In this document: positions 16,100 to 24,872 of the stretch, one piece after another
Position numbering within the stretch: the stretch's first letter is position 1
Layout of the letters: every line of letters starts with the position of its first letter
The notes under the pieces: model-generated
Databases searched by the model: none
Seen by the model: the letters and a program-made list of their open reading frames with translations, nothing else
Told to the model about the DNA's origin: nothing
Source of the DNA: JBNAVJ01 sp049700455
GTDB lineage: Bacteria > Bacteroidota > Ignavibacteria > Tepidaquicellales > Tepidaquicellaceae
DNA length: 64,000 nucleotides
Assembly: GCA_049700455.1 (NCBI GenBank)
Contig: JBNAVJ010000001.1
Coordinates: 62,001 to 126,000 of the forward strand
Direction of reading: 5' to 3'
Position numbers and translations under genes: made by a program

Positions 16100-18082
16100 G
16101 TGTTAAAAGGAATTGTTGAAACCATACCTTCATTATGTAAACGGTGTTATTCTTGTGTAAGAGAATGTCCTGCTATTGCTATTAAGGTTGAAGGGGGACA
16201 GGCAGTTGTTATGACCGATAGATGTATAGCTTGTGGACATTGTGTCACTGTATGTTCTCAACATGCCAAGAAAATACAAAGTGATATTGAAAAGGTTAGA
16301 GAAATTCTTAAAACAGATGTAAAGAAGGTAATGATTGTAGCTCCATCCTTTCCTGCTTCTTTTCCAGACTGTTATTCTAAGGTTCCTTCTGCAATTCGAA
16401 AATTGGGCTTTGATTACGTTTGCGAAACCGCTTTTGGAGCAGATTTAATAAGCCCCCATTATCTTGAAATGGTAGAGAACGAAGAAGATAAAGTTATCAT
16501 TAGTTCTGCTTGCCCAGCTATTTATAACTACATTGAGAAGTATTTTCAAGAACTTGTCCCCAGACTTGCAAAAGTGGTATCACCAATGATTGCATTGGGA
16601 AGATATCTTAGAAATTTACTTGGTAGCAATATAAAGATTGTATTTGCTGGTCCCTGTATTGCTAAGAAGTTTGAGTATCAAGATGAAGAGGTTGATAATA
16701 CAATAAATGCAGTCTTGACATTTGAAGAACTGAAAGATCTGTTTGCAGAAAACAGTATTAACATCAATGAACAACTTATTTCTGATTTTGACCCGCCTCA
16801 TTCCTATATGGGGAAATCCTTTCCTCTGTCAGGGGGGCTACTAAAATCAGCAGATATTTCAGGAGATCTCTTAGAAAAAAGAATTCTCGTTGTAGAAGGG
16901 AAACAGAAAATTGAGTCGCTTCTTAACGAACTTGCACAAGGTGTAATTAATGCAAAATTCATTGATATTCTTTTTTGTGAAGGCTGTATTTCTGGTCCAG
17001 GTATTGATAGTGATTTGAATTTCTATTCAAGAAGAGAAAAAGTTATTGATTATATTAAAGAAAAAAACAAACAACTTGATAAACAAGTTTGGAAAAGTAA
17101 TATTTATAACTCGCGAGATATTGATTTAACCAGACAGTTTTCATATAAGGATAAGAGAATTGAAACTCCTTCTGAAGAAAAAATTCGTAAAATCCTCGCT
17201 CAAACAAACAAATTTTCTGAACAGGACGAACTAAACTGTGGATCATGCGGTTACAGAACGTGCAGAGATTATGCAATTGCAATTGCTAAAGGTTTAGCTG
17301 AGAATGATATGTGTTTACCTTATTTGATAGATAAACTTGAACGCGCATATAAAGAGCTACAGGAGACACAAGAGCAGCTTCAATCAGCTGAAAAACTTGC
17401 TTCAATAGGTCAGTTAGCAGCAGGAGTTGCTCATGAATTGAATAATCCATTAGGTTCAATTTTAATCTTTACTGACTTACTAAAACAGCAAATTGGGGAG
17501 AGAATAAAAGATGAACAGACTCTTGAAGATCTTGAATTAATTGCAGAAGAAACAAAAAGATGTAGAAACATAGTTTCCAACTTGTTGAATTTTGCAAGGC
17601 AAAGTAAATTAGCTATTTCTAAAGTTAATATTTATAACGTTATAACCAACGTAATAAGAACACTTTCTGTTAAACCTGAAAACTCTAAAGTAAAATTTTC
17701 AATAACAACCGAAACAGATAAAACAATCATAGACGGTGATGAAGAACAATTAAAACAGGTGTTTTTGAATATTATCACAAATGCGGCTGAAGCTGTTGAA
17801 GACACCGATACAAAGGAGGTTTCAGTAACAATAAGTAAAACAAAAGATAATCTTATAGTTGTTATCGCTGACACAGGGATTGGCATCCCAAAAGAAAACT
17901 TCAGTAAACTCTTCACGCCATTCTTTACCACAAAAAAAATAGGAAAAGGAACTGGTTTAGGATTACCTATATCTTACGGAATAATTAAAATGCATAGGGG
18001 GTCGATTGAATTCACCAGTGAAATTGGTAAAGGGACGCAATGCATTGTAAAACTACCAATAAAACTCAATACATTTCAGTAA
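16100..18082 (+). CDS. H2-sensor candidate: [FeFe]-hydrogenase-like domain fused to histidine kinase
   Basis: A 660-residue fusion starting with GTG, 5 bases after hydA. Residues 10-55 hold two [4Fe-4S] motifs (CKRCYSCVREC, CIACGHCVTVC). Residues about 75-300 are an H-cluster domain of the sensory type: L1 is SSACPAIY, where Ala137 replaces the proton-relay cysteine beside ligand Cys138; L2 is GPCIAKKFE (Cys186); L3 is shortened to CEGC (Cys293, Cys296). A further Fe-S domain carries Cys380, 383, 388 and 405. A coiled linker leads to the kinase: His445 in GVAHELNNP, then an HATPase with DTGIGIP and GTGLGLP. No membrane segment, so it is cytoplasmic. Such sensory (group C-like) hydrogenases are thought to report H2 or redox state to gene expression. 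Its probable partner is the receiver encoded 10 bases downstream. Confidence 0.93.
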   Translation: MLKGIVETIPSLCKRCYSCVRECPAIAIKVEGGQAVVMTDRCIACGHCVTVCSQHAKKIQSDIEKVREILKTDVKKVMIVAPSFPASFPDCYSKVPSAIRKLGFDYVCETAFGADLISPHYLEMVENEEDKVIISSACPAIYNYIEKYFQELVPRLAKVVSPMIALGRYLRNLLGSNIKIVFAGPCIAKKFEYQDEEVDNTINAVLTFEELKDLFAENSININEQLISDFDPPHSYMGKSFPLSGGLLKSADISGDLLEKRILVVEGKQKIESLLNELAQGVINAKFIDILFCEGCISGPGIDSDLNFYSRREKVIDYIKEKNKQLDKQVWKSNIYNSRDIDLTRQFSYKDKRIETPSEEKIRKILAQTNKFSEQDELNCGSCGYRTCRDYAIAIAKGLAENDMCLPYLIDKLERAYKELQETQEQLQSAEKLASIGQLAAGVAHELNNPLGSILIFTDLLKQQIGERIKDEQTLEDLELIAEETKRCRNIVSNLLNFARQSKLAISKVNIYNVITNVIRTLSVKPENSKVKFSITTETDKTIIDGDEEQLKQVFLNIITNAAEAVEDTDTKEVSVTISKTKDNLIVVIADTGIGIPKENFSKLFTPFFTTKKIGKGTGLGLPISYGIIKMHRGSIEFTSEIGKGTQCIVKLPIKLNTFQ

Positions 18083-18092
18083 ATTATAAAAT

Positions 18093-18500
18093 ATGGAAGA
18101 ACGAAAGAAAAAAATTTTATTAGTGGACGACGACACTGACCTATTAGAACAAAACAAATTGTTACTTGAGTCACAGGGTTATGAAGTTGTTACTGCTGAT
18201 AATATGAAAAGTGCTATGGAAGTGTTCAGACGGGAAAAACCTGATGCTGCTATCCTTGATTTAATTATGGAAGAGCATGATTCTGGTTTTGTTCTCGCTC
18301 ACAAAATTAAAAAAGATTCTAACGGCAGCATCCCGGTATATCTATTAACTTCTGCAACGTATATCACAGGAATGAAATTTGGAACATCTACACCAGAAGA
18401 ACAGGACTGGATTGATGCTGATGGCTGGCTTGATAAACCTGTTAGAATAGAGGAACTCGTTAATAAGTTAGAAGAAGGGCTTAAAAAATACAACAAATAG
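18093..18500 (+). CDS. single-domain response regulator
   Basis: A 135-residue receiver domain with VDDDTD, phosphoacceptor Asp56 (AILDLIMEEHDSG), TSAT and DKPV. No DNA-binding output domain is attached, so the signal must pass to another protein. It sits between the hydrogenase-like kinase and a hybrid kinase, and its stop codon overlaps the GTG start of the latter by one base, indicating translational coupling. It is a paralogue of the receiver at 11058-11426. Confidence 0.9.
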   Translation: MEERKKKILLVDDDTDLLEQNKLLLESQGYEVVTADNMKSAMEVFRREKPDAAILDLIMEEHDSGFVLAHKIKKDSNGSIPVYLLTSATYITGMKFGTSTPEEQDWIDADGWLDKPVRIEELVNKLEEGLKKYNK

Positions 18501-19990
18501 TGAAAAAGCACACACCTTACGTTCTTATAATAGACGATGAAAAGGGATTGCGGATAGGAACCCAAAGGTTACTGTCCTCCAAAGGCTACCAGGTTGATAC
18601 TGCTGAAAATGGGAGAACTGGAATTCAACAGGCTTTGAAAAAGGACTACGACCTGATAATTATTGATCTGAAAATGCCAGATTTGGATGGTATAGAAGTC
18701 CTAAAAGAAATACAAAAATACAAACCAAACTCCGTCTGTTACATAGCTACAGCATATGCCAGTTACGAAACCGCAATAGAAGCTACAAAATTAGGAGCTT
18801 CTGGTTATATACCCAAGCCATTTACTGCCGAAGAACTGATTAAACAACTTGAGATTGGTTTCCAGAAAAGACTCTTGTTGCTTGAGGCAGAAGAGTTAAG
18901 ACGGGAGCGCGAACAAAGAATGCTCGAGATAGTAAATGAAAAATCACGTCTTAAAACTATTTTAAATTCTATTGTTGATGGCGTACTCGTAATTAATAAA
19001 AATGGAGAACTTGTCTTGCTTAATCCAGCCGCTATGAAATACACAGGCTGTGATTCCGTCTTAATAGGAGAGGTAATACTTGAACACTTACATCCTAAGA
19101 TAATCGAGAACATAAAGCGTATTATAGAATCTGAGATTTTCGAAGACAAGTCTTATTCAACTGAAGTAGAACTGAAACCAAATCGTGAGTTATATGTTGA
19201 AGTTACATGTTCTCCTGTACCCCATCCTGATGGTACTTTAGCAGGAGTGGTTGTCGTTATTAATAATATAACCGAACTCAAGAGAATAGAACTCATTAAG
19301 TCACAATTTGTATCAATGGTTGCTCATGAACTTAAAGCACCATTAGCAGCAGTTCTCGGGTTTATAAATTTAATGATCGATGAAAATATTCAACTTACCG
19401 AAGCACAACGCAAAGATTACCTGCTTCGTTCTGGAAAGAGACTTAGATCACTGGTCGATATGGTAAATGATTTATTGGACATTTCCAGAATGGAAATTAA
19501 GACTAAACAAAGAGAATTAATAGATGTCAACCTTATCGAAATTATAAATTCAATACTGGAAATTATGGAAATAGAAATGAGAGGGAAAAATATATCATTA
19601 ACCTTTAAACATCCAGATAAAATTTCAAATATTTATGCTGACCAGAATGAACTTACCAGGTTGTTTACTAATATTATTAGTAACGCCATTAAGTACAACA
19701 AACAAAATGGGAAAATTCGTATTTCAATTTATGAGGAACCTGATTATATCGTTACAGAGATAGAAGATTCAGGAATTGGGTTAAAACCTGAGGACAAAGA
19801 GAAACTATTTCAAGAATTTTTCCGTGTTAAAAATGAGTTTACTCGCAATATATCAGGGACAGGGCTTGGTTTATCAATTGTGAAAAGAATTGTTGATTCA
19901 TATGCAGGAAAAATTGAAGTACAGAGTACCTTTGGAGAAGGAACCCTTTTCAAAGTATATTTACCAATAAGAAAACAAAATCTCAATTAA
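18500..19990 (+). CDS. hybrid sensor kinase: receiver, PAS and histidine kinase
   Basis: A 496-residue soluble protein starting with GTG (TAG of the previous gene overlaps it). It has an N-terminal receiver domain (Asp56 in LIIIDLKMP, Lys in PKPF), a helical linker, a PAS domain at about 150-260 (GVLVINKNGELVLLNPAAMKY), a HisKA domain with His276 (SMVAHELKAPL) and an HATPase domain ending near 490 (DSGIGLKPED, GTGLGLSIVK). A receiver in front of the kinase suggests that phosphorylation by the upstream sensor modulates this kinase, forming a relay. It is the last gene of the hydrogenase operon and is followed at once by a terminator. Confidence 0.92.
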   Translation: MKKHTPYVLIIDDEKGLRIGTQRLLSSKGYQVDTAENGRTGIQQALKKDYDLIIIDLKMPDLDGIEVLKEIQKYKPNSVCYIATAYASYETAIEATKLGASGYIPKPFTAEELIKQLEIGFQKRLLLLEAEELRREREQRMLEIVNEKSRLKTILNSIVDGVLVINKNGELVLLNPAAMKYTGCDSVLIGEVILEHLHPKIIENIKRIIESEIFEDKSYSTEVELKPNRELYVEVTCSPVPHPDGTLAGVVVVINNITELKRIELIKSQFVSMVAHELKAPLAAVLGFINLMIDENIQLTEAQRKDYLLRSGKRLRSLVDMVNDLLDISRMEIKTKQRELIDVNLIEIINSILEIMEIEMRGKNISLTFKHPDKISNIYADQNELTRLFTNIISNAIKYNKQNGKIRISIYEEPDYIVTEIEDSGIGLKPEDKEKLFQEFFRVKNEFTRNISGTGLGLSIVKRIVDSYAGKIEVQSTFGEGTLFKVYLPIRKQNLN

Positions 19991-19997
19991 TATAAAA

Positions 19998-20035
19998 TGG
20001 GTGGTGCTTCATCTCAAAGCATCACCCATAATTTT
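19998..20035. terminator. intrinsic terminator between the hydrogenase operon and the TonB receptor gene
   Basis: TGGGTGGTGCTT (19998-20009) pairs with AAGCATCACCCA (20017-20028), 12 base pairs with one G-T wobble and a 7-base loop, followed by TAATTTT on the plus strand. It lies 8 bases after the hybrid-kinase stop and 20 bases before the end of the convergent receptor gene, so it probably serves both directions (AAAATTTTAT-rich flank on the other side is weaker). Confidence 0.8.
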
Positions 20036-20054
20036 AAGTTTTATCCAATCAATC

Positions 20055-22439
20055 TTAAATATCTATTTTAAGTCTAAAATAGAAATTTCTACCAGGTTCG
20101 AAAGTTACCAATCCTCTATTTGTTGAAAGATGATTTCTGTAACCTTTATCGAGAATATTGTCAACCCCAGCAAAGAGCTGCAATTTTAGGACTTTATATT
20201 CAAATTGTTTACTGTTTAAAGAAATATTAAAAATAGCATATCCGGGAGTACCTATTTCTCCAGGTGCTATTCGATCCTGACGGTTAAACAAAACTGCATT
20301 CAAATCGAAGTTAACATAGCTAAGTAAACTTCCTCTAATACCACATCTTCCATTTAGAGGGGGAATTTGTGGCAGATCCAGCTCGTTTTCTGTATCTCTA
20401 CCTCTTACCAGAGAAAGTGAAGTGTAAAAGACATAATTTAAATAAAAATTATACATCGCTTCAAAATCATAGCCGTATAGTAATGCTTTGCCAACATTAG
20501 TTTTTATCAATGCAGGGCGAGAGTCATAAATACCTGACTTTTCAACTACAAGGTCAGTGAATGAATTAATGAATATATCCCCATTAAAAGTAAAAGTATT
20601 TTTCCAGATTCTGAGTCCAAAATCTCCATACAACCCTTTCTCTGAATTCAGTGCTGGATTTCCCACTTTGATAAGGCTCCCAAGATCGATATATTGATAC
20701 CTTTCCTCTAAGGAAGGAGAACGAAATGAACGAGAAAAGTTTAAAACTAAGTCTACATCTTTTAAAATAGTATAAATTGCTCCTATATTAGCACTCCAGG
20801 ATATTTCATCAGATTGGCTTGGTAACCAAGTAATTTTTTGACCCGTTGGAAAATCATTTCTTACACCATTGACAACCTCGTAATAAGGATTCAAAGAAAT
20901 AGCATTTGATACCCTTATTTGGTCAGCCCTCGCACCGAGATTTATTTTAAGTTTGTTATTTAATAGTTTAACTTCATCTTGTAAAAAACCACCTATGTTT
21001 CGATACTCCGAAACAGGTAGGGGTTTTTCTCCAGTAATTTTGCTTGTAACACTCGTAAGCATTCCAGAAGTTGAATCATATTTTAAGATTGTTTGAAAAC
21101 GTTCACGTTCACTGGTCATATTTCTTTGCCAGATATCTACACCAATTATTACATTATTGATTCCTATTGTCCAATTTGATAGTAGTTGAATACCATTAAC
21201 ATAATGTTTCCCCACAGGAGTAATTTTATCAACTATCGTTTTTTGGATTAAATTCCCATTACTTGCTTTTTTAATCGATACTTGATTAACAAGGTTTTGA
21301 ACATCTCTGAGAATATACTGATAAAAATACTTAGCTGAAATTGTTTTCAAAACAGAACCAAGGTTAGAAATTTCATAGTTTAAACTATAAAGTTCTCGTT
21401 GTTCCTTAGGATATGACACAATAGCAGTAGCAGGAAAAAGAGAAGAAGCCCCTGGTATACCAACATCATGGGCATAAAATCTTTGATAGTTTAGTTTAAT
21501 TGCGTGGTTGTTCAAAAATCGAAAACCGAGCAGCATAGAGATACTGTTATCTCTAAACTGGCTATTAGGAATTTCTCCCTGAGGAGTGTTGGTATTTGAA
21601 GCATCTCTTAAGGTGCCATTTATCTTTGCAATGAAAGATTTTCCTCCAAACATCAAAGATAAATTTCCCAAACTCAGACTATTAACGGAAGAATATCCGG
21701 AATAAAATGAAGATTTTATATAAGGCTTAACACTAAAATTTGGTTCTCGTGTAAAAATATTAACAACACCACCAAAAGCACCAGTTCCATAAAGGGAGGA
21801 GACACTGCCTTTGATAACCTCTATTCTATCTATATCAAAGAGGTCTACCATTGACAATCTTGCCGAAAGGTCATTAGCCGTTTCAATTCTATTCCCATCA
21901 ATCAAAGTTACGACATTGTTTCTACTCAACCCCCGGATATTAATATCAGTTGCCCAGATACCATCTCTTGTTAGATTTATACCTGGTTTTGTACTCAAAA
22001 CACCACTTACCGTTTCATATGATACTTTGTCAATCTGTATTTCATCCACTACAACAAGAGGAACTGCGACATCTTTAATTGAGGACTCATACCTTGTACT
22101 TGTTACTTTAATCTCACCAATGTTAATCTCGATTGGTATTAGTTTTATATCAACTTTTGTCTCAACATTGGTAATTGCTCTTATTTTAACAATTTGAGTT
22201 TTGTATCCTTCCTTGATAAACTCAAGTTGGTATGCTCCTGGAGAAACATCTTTGAAAGTAAAATAACCAGAAACATCTGTTACTGTTCGATACCCCAATT
22301 CAATAACTGTTACCTCGACATCTGAAAGAGCTTTTTTTGTAATGTCGTCAACTACATAACCGGAAATTAGTGTTTTTTGTGCAAAAATACTGTGAGCCAA
22401 AAGAAATGTTAAAACAATAACAAATAGTAACTTTTTCAT
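20055..22439 (-). CDS. TonB-dependent outer-membrane receptor with carboxypeptidase-regulatory-like domain
   Basis: A 794-residue receptor. A signal peptide (MKKLLFVIVLTFLLAHSIFAQ) precedes a carboxypeptidase-regulatory-like domain (about 22-110; ISGYVVDDITKKALSDVEV), common in this phylum. The plug domain (about 118-230) contains VSGVLSTKPGINLTRDG, INIRGLSRNNVVTLIDGNRI and VEVIKGSVSSLYGTGAFGGVVNI. The rest is a 22-strand barrel with the late FSRSFRSPSLEERYQ segment. Plug features resemble receptors for siderophores, vitamin B12 or other cofactors; the ligand cannot be read from the sequence. It is monocistronic and divergent from the MFS gene. On the minus strand an AAGGGG ribosome site precedes the ATG. 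Confidence 0.93.
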   Translation of the reverse strand: MKKLLFVIVLTFLLAHSIFAQKTLISGYVVDDITKKALSDVEVTVIELGYRTVTDVSGYFTFKDVSPGAYQLEFIKEGYKTQIVKIRAITNVETKVDIKLIPIEINIGEIKVTSTRYESSIKDVAVPLVVVDEIQIDKVSYETVSGVLSTKPGINLTRDGIWATDINIRGLSRNNVVTLIDGNRIETANDLSARLSMVDLFDIDRIEVIKGSVSSLYGTGAFGGVVNIFTREPNFSVKPYIKSSFYSGYSSVNSLSLGNLSLMFGGKSFIAKINGTLRDASNTNTPQGEIPNSQFRDNSISMLLGFRFLNNHAIKLNYQRFYAHDVGIPGASSLFPATAIVSYPKEQRELYSLNYEISNLGSVLKTISAKYFYQYILRDVQNLVNQVSIKKASNGNLIQKTIVDKITPVGKHYVNGIQLLSNWTIGINNVIIGVDIWQRNMTSERERFQTILKYDSTSGMLTSVTSKITGEKPLPVSEYRNIGGFLQDEVKLLNNKLKINLGARADQIRVSNAISLNPYYEVVNGVRNDFPTGQKITWLPSQSDEISWSANIGAIYTILKDVDLVLNFSRSFRSPSLEERYQYIDLGSLIKVGNPALNSEKGLYGDFGLRIWKNTFTFNGDIFINSFTDLVVEKSGIYDSRPALIKTNVGKALLYGYDFEAMYNFYLNYVFYTSLSLVRGRDTENELDLPQIPPLNGRCGIRGSLLSYVNFDLNAVLFNRQDRIAPGEIGTPGYAIFNISLNSKQFEYKVLKLQLFAGVDNILDKGYRNHLSTNRGLVTFEPGRNFYFRLKIDI

Positions 22440-22571
22440 ATAAATAATCCCCTTTTGTAGTTTCTTTCAAAATTATTTAACATCATTTTTATTAAAAATG
22501 TAAAAAATAATCACCTGAATGTCATTTTAATAAAACTTGTAATCACAATTCAAAAATCTTAATTTTGATTA
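22440..22571. promoter_or_regulatory. divergent promoter region of the TonB receptor and MFS genes
   Basis: A 132-base AT-rich spacer. On the minus strand TAATTTTG lies at 22468-22475 (matching TAnnTTTG), 29 bases before the receptor ATG. On the plus strand TTG at 22537-22539 and TAATTTTG at 22560-22567, 20 bases apart, resemble a complete promoter, but the start site would fall at the MFS ATG (22572), implying a leaderless message or a chance match. No room or sequence match for a cobalamin riboswitch. Confidence 0.35.
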
Positions 22572-24023
22572 ATGAAGCAAAAACTTCTTTTAATATCTCT
22601 TTTCTGTGGAATTCATTTTATTTTGGGACTGGATATCAATACAGTTAGTGTTTCAGTTCCCTCAATTGCAACATATTTTCAAGTTACTGCTGCAAAAGCA
22701 TCTCAAATTATTTGGGTTTATTTTATAGTATTAACAAGCTTATTACTAACTTTTGGGAAAATGGGTGACCTGCAAGGTTTCAAGAAACCTTATTTAGCTG
22801 GGATTACAATCTTCATTCTGGGAGCGGTTTTTAGTTCGTTATCAAATAACTTTACCTTATTGATATATTCAAGGATATTTCAAGCAATAGGCACATCCAT
22901 TCTCTTTTCTTTGACACCAGCTTTGATTTCTCTCTCGTTCCCGGAACAGATAAGTGGGAAGGTGTTCGGTATTAACTATGCATTTACAGCTTTAGGTGGT
23001 ATTTTAGGAAGAACTATGAGCGGTTTTTTAATTGAATGGTTTTCCTGGCGGGGTGTTTTCGCAATAGTAATACCATTTGGCATATTAAGTTTACTGATGA
23101 CTGTAGTTTTAATTAAAGACATAACCCGAAAAGAAGATAAAAGGAAGTTTGATTTCCCTGGTGCTATTTTGATATTCATATTTCTATTCACTTTTCTTTA
23201 TGGAATAAATATAATTTATCCTTCACATGATAAAATACCGAAAATAATAATCATGTTTTCCATTTCTGTTATTGCTCTTGTATCATTTATTTTTTTAGAA
23301 AGAAGAAAGTATCTTATCGGAACTTCTTTGATTAATTGGTCCTTATTAAAAAATTACAAACTCTTATCACCAATTTTGACTTTCTCATTCATTTATGTAA
23401 TTACAAATGGAATGATCTTCATCTCCCCTTTCTTTTTACAATATGGCTGTAAATATACAGTTCAAGAGGCAGGTTTATTAATGGCTCTCCCTTCAATCTT
23501 CCAGATGATATCGGGTTATCTGGGAGGAAGATTATCAGACACTTATAACATAAGAAAAATATGTCTATTAGCCACAATAATTCTTGTTATTTCTCTATTA
23601 TTATATATCGTTATAACTTATCAGCCCACAAAAATTCTGATTGTGCTTACCTTTATTATATATGGAGCAGCAATAGGACTTTTTATTCCAGCTAACACAA
23701 ATAGAATAATGTCTACTACCCAACCTGATTCAAAAGGTAGCATTTCAAGTTTGATGACAACAGTGATACGGTTAGGTTCTGCTCTGGGAACTGCTCTTTT
23801 TGCTGGAATGTTTTCATTTGTGGTTCCTGTATCTACAGATAAACTTGGTGAAATATCCCAGGAAACTTTGATGCTTGGTTTTAAATCAATCTTCTTTTTA
23901 TCTCTGCTGGTTGCCTTTATTACTTCAATAATTACGCATTATTCAAAAGATCCTACAAAGAATAACCCCGCAATACTTGAGAGTATAAACGGGGTAAAAA
24001 TAGCAAAGGGAAAAAATGATTAA
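22572..24023 (+). CDS. MFS transporter, DHA2-type multidrug exporter family
   Basis: A 483-residue, very hydrophobic protein with about 14 predicted membrane helices. The first helix ends LGLDINTVSVSVPSIATYF, which matches the D1/motif C context of drug:H+ antiporter family 2, followed by LLLTFGKMGDLQGFKKPYL (motif A-like loop), RIFQAIGTSILFSLTPALI and the conserved SWRGVFAIVIPFGIL. The substrate cannot be assigned; efflux of toxic compounds is typical. The gene is convergent with flxA and their stop codons overlap by 4 bases. I see no regulator gene beside it. Confidence 0.85.
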   Translation: MKQKLLLISLFCGIHFILGLDINTVSVSVPSIATYFQVTAAKASQIIWVYFIVLTSLLLTFGKMGDLQGFKKPYLAGITIFILGAVFSSLSNNFTLLIYSRIFQAIGTSILFSLTPALISLSFPEQISGKVFGINYAFTALGGILGRTMSGFLIEWFSWRGVFAIVIPFGILSLLMTVVLIKDITRKEDKRKFDFPGAILIFIFLFTFLYGINIIYPSHDKIPKIIIMFSISVIALVSFIFLERRKYLIGTSLINWSLLKNYKLLSPILTFSFIYVITNGMIFISPFFLQYGCKYTVQEAGLLMALPSIFQMISGYLGGRLSDTYNIRKICLLATIILVISLLLYIVITYQPTKILIVLTFIIYGAAIGLFIPANTNRIMSTTQPDSKGSISSLMTTVIRLGSALGTALFAGMFSFVVPVSTDKLGEISQETLMLGFKSIFFLSLLVAFITSIITHYSKDPTKNNPAILESINGVKIAKGKND

Positions 24024-24859
24024 AACTCCTGTGGCAAAGTTTTTAATTGAGAATAAGTAAAGACCGGACCATCCTTACAAACGTAAACACTTCCTATATT
24101 ACATCTACCACACTTACCAAGCCCACACTTCATTCTATTCTCAAGAGTTGTAATAATGTCATCATCTTTAAATCCAAGTTTACTGAGGACAGGAATTGTA
24201 TATTTTATCATTATAGGAGGACCACAAACTATCGCAACAGCATTTGCACTTGCAGGAGAATATTTTTCAACAATTGTCGGGACAAAGCCAGATTCACCTT
24301 GCCAATCAGGTGTTTCTCCCCCCGGATCTACAGTAACAATAGTTTTTACATCATCTCTTCCCTGCCATTCTTTAAGCTTACCTTTATAAACCAGATCTGC
24401 AACTGACCGCGCCCCATAAATAATAGTTATGTCTTTAAATTGATCCCTTAAATCAAGGACATTATCAATGACACATCTTACAGGTGCAAGTCCAATACCT
24501 CCAGCAATGAATACAACATTCATTCCCCGCATTTCATCAATAGGAAACCAATTCCCATAAGGTCCACGAAATCCTATAGTATCACCAACATTCAAACGAG
24601 TTAATGCAGAAGTAACTTTTCCGTACTTCTTAAAACTGCATTCTATGTACTCCAAGCGGGTAGGAGGGGAAGCAATACAAAAAGTACATTCACCTTCACC
24701 AAACACAGAATACTCTGCAAATTGTCCTGCCTTAAAACTAAATGTATTAGCAACAGATTCATCCTTAAACTTCAATCTAAAAGTTGTTGTATCTGGTGTC
24801 TCCGAGATTATTTCCTTAACTTCCATTAAATAGGGCTTATAGATGTTCTCCATTTCCAC
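24020..24859 (-). CDS. flxA: FlxA-like FAD/NAD(P)H oxidoreductase subunit
   Basis: A 279-residue ferredoxin-reductase-like protein related to hydrogenase gamma subunits and anaerobic sulfite reductase B. An FAD domain (FKAGQFAEYSVFGEGECTFCIASPP) precedes the NAD(P)-binding domain (FIAGGIGLAPVR near 117, IIYGAR, CGPPIMI). The C-terminus has a [2Fe-2S] site with Cys245, 250, 253 and 261 (CGLGKCGRCNIG). In the FlxABCD-HdrABC complexes of sulfate reducers and fermenters this subunit oxidises NADH. It is the last gene of the long operon starting at 34075, 13 bases after flxB. The first two methionines (1 and 3) are both possible starts. Confidence 0.88.
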   Translation of the reverse strand: MEMENIYKPYLMEVKEIISETPDTTTFRLKFKDESVANTFSFKAGQFAEYSVFGEGECTFCIASPPTRLEYIECSFKKYGKVTSALTRLNVGDTIGFRGPYGNWFPIDEMRGMNVVFIAGGIGLAPVRCVIDNVLDLRDQFKDITIIYGARSVADLVYKGKLKEWQGRDDVKTIVTVDPGGETPDWQGESGFVPTIVEKYSPASANAVAIVCGPPIMIKYTIPVLSKLGFKDDDIITTLENRMKCGLGKCGRCNIGSVYVCKDGPVFTYSQLKTLPQEF

Positions 24860-24872
24860 TGCTTATTTATTT

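Noticed and set aside
22440..22571. Cobalamin riboswitch before the TonB-dependent receptor
   Set aside because: Only 132 bases are available and no B12-box-like sequence is visible.
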